This document shows, one piece after another, positions 6,492 through 8,545 of a DNA stretch of 8,545 nucleotides; positions within the stretch are counted from its first letter, which is position 1, and each line of letters starts with the position of its first letter. The notes below the pieces were generated by a model that was given only the letters and a program-made list of their open reading frames with translations, was not told where the DNA came from and made no database searches. Source of the DNA: JADFOB01 sp046753625 (GTDB lineage Bacteria; Planctomycetota; Phycisphaerae; UBA1845); contig JBHHUB010000174.1 of NCBI GenBank assembly GCA_046753625.1, positions 1-8,545 on the forward strand, written 5' to 3'. Both the position numbers and the translations under genes were made by a program.

Positions 6492-7379
6492 ATGGAAACG
6501 CCCAGTGCGGATCAATTCCTGGTCGACGAAATCCGCAACGGGAATCAGGCGGCGTGGCGTCAGTTGATCGATCGGTACCACGGTCGGTTGCTCGCGTTCG
6601 CACGGGCGCGGGCGCCGGGTTTTGCCGATGCGGAGGATCTGGTGCAAGATGCGTTTGTCGGCTTCCTTCAGTCGCTGCATCATTTCGATACGTCGCGGTC
6701 GCTCGAGACGTACCTGTTCACGATTCTGCGCTACAAGCTCTACGATCTTTTGCGGCAGCGGAAACTTCCGATTCAAAATGAACCGCTCGATGCGGAAGAT
6801 TGGTGGGACCGCGTCGTTCCCGGATCGGATGAAACGCCGAGCGGGGTGGCAACGCAAGCAGAGTCGGGCCGTCAGCAGGCGCGATTGCTCGGCGAGATTC
6901 TGCGGCGATTGATCCATGAATACCGGGACCGCGAGGCGTTCCGCGATCTACAGGTGATCGAACTGGTGTTCTTCGCCGGGATGCGCAATCTCGACGTGGG
7001 CGAGCTGCTGGATATGGATCAAAAATCCGTGGCGGGCATCAAGTTTCGCGCTATTCAAAAGCTGCAGAAGTTCCTCTCCGAGCGAGACCCGGCGTCCCTC
7101 GGCTGTTTGGAGGAAACCGAGGCCGAGGTGACGGTGGCACGAGTCTGGCAGGCGCAACGACTTACCTGCTTGAAGCGGAGCACGCTTGGTGCCTACTTGT
7201 TGGGCGTCTTGGAGGAGCCGTGGAAGAGCTACGTTCAGTTTCATCTCGACGTGGTGGGGTGCCCGCTTTGCGTGGCGAACCTGGGCGATCTTGAGAGCGA
7301 GCAAGAGGAAACGCCCGCACTGGATACGGAGCGGATTTTTCAGTCCAGCGTGGGATTTCTGTCACATGGGAGAGGTTGA
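6492..7379 (+). CDS. ECF-type RNA polymerase sigma factor with C-terminal zinc-binding-like extension
   Basis: A 295-aa protein. ATG 6492 is chosen for GAGG 6 bases upstream and because sigma region 2 then starts normally; a TTG at 6444 is unsupported. Region 2 (about 15-90) shows the core-polymerase and -10 binding pattern: YHGRLLAFARAR, AEDLVQDAFVGFLQ, SLETYLFTILRYKLYDLLRQ. Region 4 (about 150-193) has the helix-turn-helix: LQVIELVFFAGMRNLDVGEL, then SVAGIKFRAIQKLQKFL. ECF factors normally end here (~180-200 aa). This one continues ~100 residues with CLKRSTLGAYLLG (226-238), WKSYVQFHL and H251-x5-C257-x2-C260, a spacing close to the zinc-binding H-x3-C-x2-C of ZAS anti-sigma domains. It may thus carry its own inhibitory or sensing module. 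No separate anti-sigma gene is adjacent. The stop codon lies in a short repeat, and a miniature insertion element follows at once. Confidence 0.9.
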   Translation: METPSADQFLVDEIRNGNQAAWRQLIDRYHGRLLAFARARAPGFADAEDLVQDAFVGFLQSLHHFDTSRSLETYLFTILRYKLYDLLRQRKLPIQNEPLDAEDWWDRVVPGSDETPSGVATQAESGRQQARLLGEILRRLIHEYRDREAFRDLQVIELVFFAGMRNLDVGELLDMDQKSVAGIKFRAIQKLQKFLSERDPASLGCLEETEAEVTVARVWQAQRLTCLKRSTLGAYLLGVLEEPWKSYVQFHLDVVGCPLCVANLGDLESEQEETPALDTERIFQSSVGFLSHGRG

Positions 7380-7385
7380 AAGGAG
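7378..7385 (+). repeat. Target-site duplication, left copy (GAAAGGAG)
   Basis: GAAAGGAG directly abuts the left inverted repeat of the 144-bp element, and the identical 8 bases abut its right end (7530-7537). An 8-bp duplication is the length produced by IS66-family transposition. Caution: the same string recurs in the neighbouring tandem repeat (7551-7558). Confidence 0.6.
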
Positions 7386-7529
7386 GTAACCGTTCACAGG
7401 GGGGAATCGGCTTTGGCGCTCCCCAAACGGCATTGTGAGGGGCACCTCGTCCCCGTTTCGACCGCCTTTCTGTACCGACCATCGCGAAAACCACTTATTC
7501 TATAGGGTCTTGGCCCCGTGAACGGTTAC
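7386..7529. mobile_element. Miniature inverted-repeat element, IS66-like ends (144 bp)
   Basis: The ends are perfect 12-bp inverted repeats: GTAACCGTTCAC (7386-7397) and GTGAACGGTTAC (7518-7529), each followed inward by a G-rich run on the matching strand (AGGGG / GGGG). Both sides are flanked by the same 8 bases, GAAAGGAG. Ends beginning GTAA plus an 8-bp target duplication are the known signature of the IS66 family. There is no transposase or any meaningful ORF inside, so it would depend on an IS66 transposase elsewhere. The interior has short self-complementary pieces (AAACGG...CCGTTT; GAGG-GGCA-CCTC). It lies 6 bases beyond the sigma-factor stop codon and leaves that gene intact. Confidence 0.7.
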
Positions 7530-7571
7530 GAAAGGAGAAGGTCGAAAGTTGAAAGGAGAAGGTCAAGAGTT
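7530..7571 (+). repeat. Two 21-bp tandem units (GAAAGGAGAAGGTC...)
   Basis: Units at 7530-7550 and 7551-7571 match at 19 of 21 bases; each starts GAAAGGAGAAGGTC and ends AGTT or AGAGTT. Read on the minus strand they translate to the 'LLTFSFQLSTFSF' type of peptide that I recognise as a common spurious product of an interspersed repeat. The left target-site copy and the sigma-factor stop codon (GGTTGAAAGGAG) belong to the same repeat, so the array predates the insertion. Confidence 0.65.
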
Positions 7572-7579
7572 TACGTTGA

Positions 7580-7607
7580 CCACTTGCCACTAACCACTTG
7601 CCACTAA
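7580..7607 (+). repeat. Two perfect 14-bp tandem units (CCACTTGCCACTAA)
   Basis: CCACTTGCCACTAA occurs at 7580-7593 and again at 7594-7607 without mismatch. It overlaps the stop codon (minus strand, 7604-7606) of the hypothetical gene to its right, which suggests the repeat was inserted at or forms the gene end. Its minus-strand reading ('SGKWLVASG') is another well-known spurious repeat peptide. Confidence 0.7.
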
Positions 7608-7984
7608 TCCCCATACCACTTCCAGTCGTCGCGAACGATGTCGATTTCGGCCCGCACGACGATGACATCCGTGAGGTCCGCAGGGCTGACAGATTCACTG
7701 CCCACGCCGTCGCCAAGTTGGCGTTGCAGGCGTTTGATGAGGATTGTGCGGTCCGCCAGCGAATCGGTGCTGATTCTGACCGTCTCGCCGCCGCGGCGTC
7801 TGCAGAGCAGGAATCGGCGTACCTCGACCTCGTCGTGATCGTACCCGGTGCGTTGCAATCGGCGGTCCGCTTCATCAAACAGCTCGCGAAAGACCACGCG
7901 CAGCCGATCCAGCTCCAACGCCTCGATGGCGGTTTCCAAAGGAGCCGTACAAGTAAAAAGCCGTTCTTGCTCAGGTCGATCCAT
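7604..7984 (-). CDS. Hypothetical protein, 126 aa
   Basis: A minus-strand frame of 126 aa starting at ATG 7982-7984, chosen over a TTG at 8003-8005 because a GGGGG stretch lies a few bases before the ATG. The product is acidic/basic mixed and mostly hydrophilic, without signal peptide or membrane span. The N-terminal half looks helical (LELDRLRVVFRELFDEADRR). The C-terminal half alternates like beta strands (EVEVRRFLLCRRRGGETVRI; DVIVVRAEIDIVRDDWKWYGD). Natural composition and a start with a ribosome site make it more credible than the plus-strand frame over the same bases. I do not recognise the family. It is bordered by short repeats at both ends and has no obvious functional partner. Confidence 0.6.
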   Translation of the reverse strand: MDRPEQERLFTCTAPLETAIEALELDRLRVVFRELFDEADRRLQRTGYDHDEVEVRRFLLCRRRGGETVRISTDSLADRTILIKRLQRQLGDGVGSESVSPADLTDVIVVRAEIDIVRDDWKWYGD

Positions 7985-8011
7985 CAGCCCCCAACTCTGA
8001 ATCAAAGACTA

Positions 8012-8038
8012 ACCACCAGGGCACCAAGACACCAAGAA
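8012..8038 (+). repeat. ACCAAGA-type interspersed short repeat
   Basis: ACCACCAGGGCACCAAGAC followed by ACCAAGAA, an imperfect run of (C)ACCA(A)G units. This is the 'accaccAAGGCACCAAGACACCAAG' type of intergenic repeat known from many environmental genomes (remembered). It lies 28 bases upstream of the start of the minus-strand gene. Confidence 0.6.
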
Positions 8039-8060
8039 TCGAGGCGACCGTATGAAGCCC

Positions 8061-8086
8061 GAGCCGCGGGCTTGAGCCCGCGCGGC
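8061..8086 (-). repeat. REP-like dispersed hairpin repeat, copy 2 (inverted)
   Basis: The inverse complement of 1334-1359 with one mismatch in 26 bases, located in the loop. Stem CGCGGGC (8065-8071) and GCCCGCG (8076-8082) with loop TTGA. Two copies in opposite orientation within 7 kb, both intergenic, support a multi-copy family in this genome. Confidence 0.75.
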
Positions 8087-8146
8087 CGCCCGGAAACGGC
8101 AAACCTCGATGTGCGCCAGTCGCGCGACACTTGGATCGCGCGGGTG

Positions 8147-8169
8147 CCCCATGTCCTTTGGACATGGGG
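8147..8169 (+). repeat. Perfect 10-bp hairpin with 3-base loop
   Basis: CCCCATGTCC (8147-8156) - TTT - GGACATGGGG (8160-8169). This is the strongest stem-loop in the window by length and loop size. No T run follows on either strand. The sequence resembles a 'GTGCCCCatgtcCTTTGGacatGGGG' repeat type that I associate with planctomycetes, so a dispersed repeat is likelier than a gene-specific terminator. Confidence 0.65.
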
Positions 8170-8285
8170 GATACGATGATGTCGCAGCCACTAGGATTCG
8201 AACGCCCTCCGGCACGAACGCCAGAGCGCGGTCGCTCGGATCGTCGCCAAGCCCAGACGCCGGTCGGTCAGCGTCATCGGTTCTT

Positions 8286-8305
8286 CCACCTCCAGAAGGA
8301 GGTGG
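8286..8305 (-). terminator. Hairpin 20 bases after the partial minus-strand gene
   Basis: CCACCTCC (8286-8293) pairs perfectly with GGAGGTGG (8298-8305) around a 4-base loop, 19 bases past the stop codon of the gene at 8325. On the minus strand it is followed by AAGAACC, not T's, so classic termination is not shown. It may mark the transcript end or be another dispersed hairpin repeat. Confidence 0.4.
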
Positions 8306-8324
8306 GCCACCCGTCAATGATGAG

Positions 8325-8545
8325 TTATTCCCCGGGTCCGGTTTCTGCCAGGGGAAGCTGGAAATCGCCGATGTAGCCGATCTCTTGAAAACAGCGGAAG
8401 AGCTCGTCCCGCGTCGCAAACACCTTGGTGGCCGTCTCTGTGATGAACGGGGACGGCTCGCACGGTGCCGCCCAGATGACATAAACTTCCTTCGTGCTTT
8501 CGAATGCATGTTGCAACTCGCGCTCGACCCCCGACGAGAGCGCCG
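8325..8545 (-). CDS. Hypothetical protein, partial (C-terminal 73 residues)
   Basis: A minus-strand frame open to the window edge with no stop; the true start lies beyond 8545. A TTG at 8514-8516 is an internal codon rather than a likely start, because the residues before it (ALSSGVERELQ) continue the same helix-like pattern. The visible part has natural composition: ERELQHAFESTKEVYVIWAA (helix then beta strand), then EPSPFITETATKVFATRDEL, FRCFQEIGYIGDFQLPL, ending in ETGPGE. No membrane segment or catalytic motif is visible. I do not recognise the family. The next gene in the same direction (7604-7984) is more than 300 bases away across repeats. Confidence 0.6.
   Translation of the reverse strand, partial: ALSSGVERELQHAFESTKEVYVIWAAPCEPSPFITETATKVFATRDELFRCFQEIGYIGDFQLPLAETGPGE

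Larger units (their letters stand above)
8006..8324. other. Repeat-rich gap between two minus-strand genes
   Basis: About 320 bases without a credible gene. From left to right it holds an ACCAAGA-type repeat (8012-8038), the second REP-like hairpin (8061-8086), a very strong hairpin (8147-8169), and a hairpin just downstream of the partial gene's stop (8286-8305). Long open frames here on both strands have Arg/Pro/Ser-rich noise composition. The promoter of the 7604-7984 gene must lie in or beyond these repeats unless it is read through from the partial gene. Confidence 0.55.

Noticed and set aside
7530..7607. CRISPR-like array
   Set aside because: Repeat units are only 14 and 21 bp, are in two copies each, directly abut without spacers, and no cas genes are present.
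7598..8179. 193-codon plus-strand ORF opposite the 126-aa gene
   Set aside because: Starts inside tandem repeat sequence, ends in hairpin repeats, and lacks a ribosome site; the minus-strand frame has better composition and start.
8178..8215. tRNA-like string on the minus strand (contains GTTCGAATCC, as in a T-loop)
   Set aside because: The flanking bases do not form a 5-bp T stem (C-C mismatch next to the loop), and no anticodon arm or acceptor stem could be found around it.
8009..8509. 166-codon minus-strand ORF across the right-hand gap
   Set aside because: It runs through hairpin repeats and conflicts with the natural-looking partial gene at 8325-8545; its end (FLVSWCPGG) is a known spurious peptide of the ACCAAGA repeat.

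Overview
The window is a GC-rich bacterial chromosomal segment that most likely comes from a planctomycete (Planctomycetota). I infer this from the gene types together: a Ser/Thr kinase with a DYG (not DFG) motif and a long multi-span membrane tail; an ECF-type sigma factor with a conserved C-terminal extension carrying an H-x5-C-x2-C motif; an FHA-like protein; and intergenic gaps filled with short interspersed repeats of types I associate with planctomycete-like and environmental genomes. No search was run, so the lineage is an inference.

Layout. Positions 1-125 look like the decayed edge of an ISL3-type transposase gene. A possible 50-codon ORF (119-271) overlaps by ATGA the start of a HAD-fold protein (268-936) that lacks the usual nucleophile aspartate. 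Next come an 88-aa helical conserved hypothetical gene (981-1247) and a ~400 bp repeat-bearing gap. Then there is a 536-aa protein with about six helical-hairpin repeats followed by two degenerate FHA-like domains (1655-3265), and a stem-loop right after its stop. After a 345 bp gap with a CACAGAG-type repeat comes a membrane Ser/Thr protein kinase (3611-5395). A second membrane ORF (5349-6026) overlaps it in the +1 frame and may be the frameshifted tail of the same protein. After a 465 bp gap with a plausible promoter comes the sigma factor (6492-7379).

Immediately after the sigma stop codon is a 144 bp element (7386-7529) with perfect 12 bp terminal inverted repeats and an 8 bp direct repeat on each side. 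This fits an IS66-type miniature (non-autonomous) insertion. It sits in a run of short tandem repeats. The right part carries a small minus-strand hypothetical gene (7604-7984), a gap with three hairpins and a dispersed repeat (8006-8324), and the 3' part of another minus-strand gene running off the window (8325-8545).

How it may work together (inference): the FHA-like/helical-repeat protein, the membrane kinase and the sigma factor with its own putative zinc-binding extension lie in the same orientation. They could form a phosphorylation-linked envelope-signalling and transcription locus. The gaps of 345-465 bp and the stem-loop after the FHA gene mean they are probably separate transcription units rather than one operon. 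The HAD-like and 88-aa genes probably form a separate small unit.
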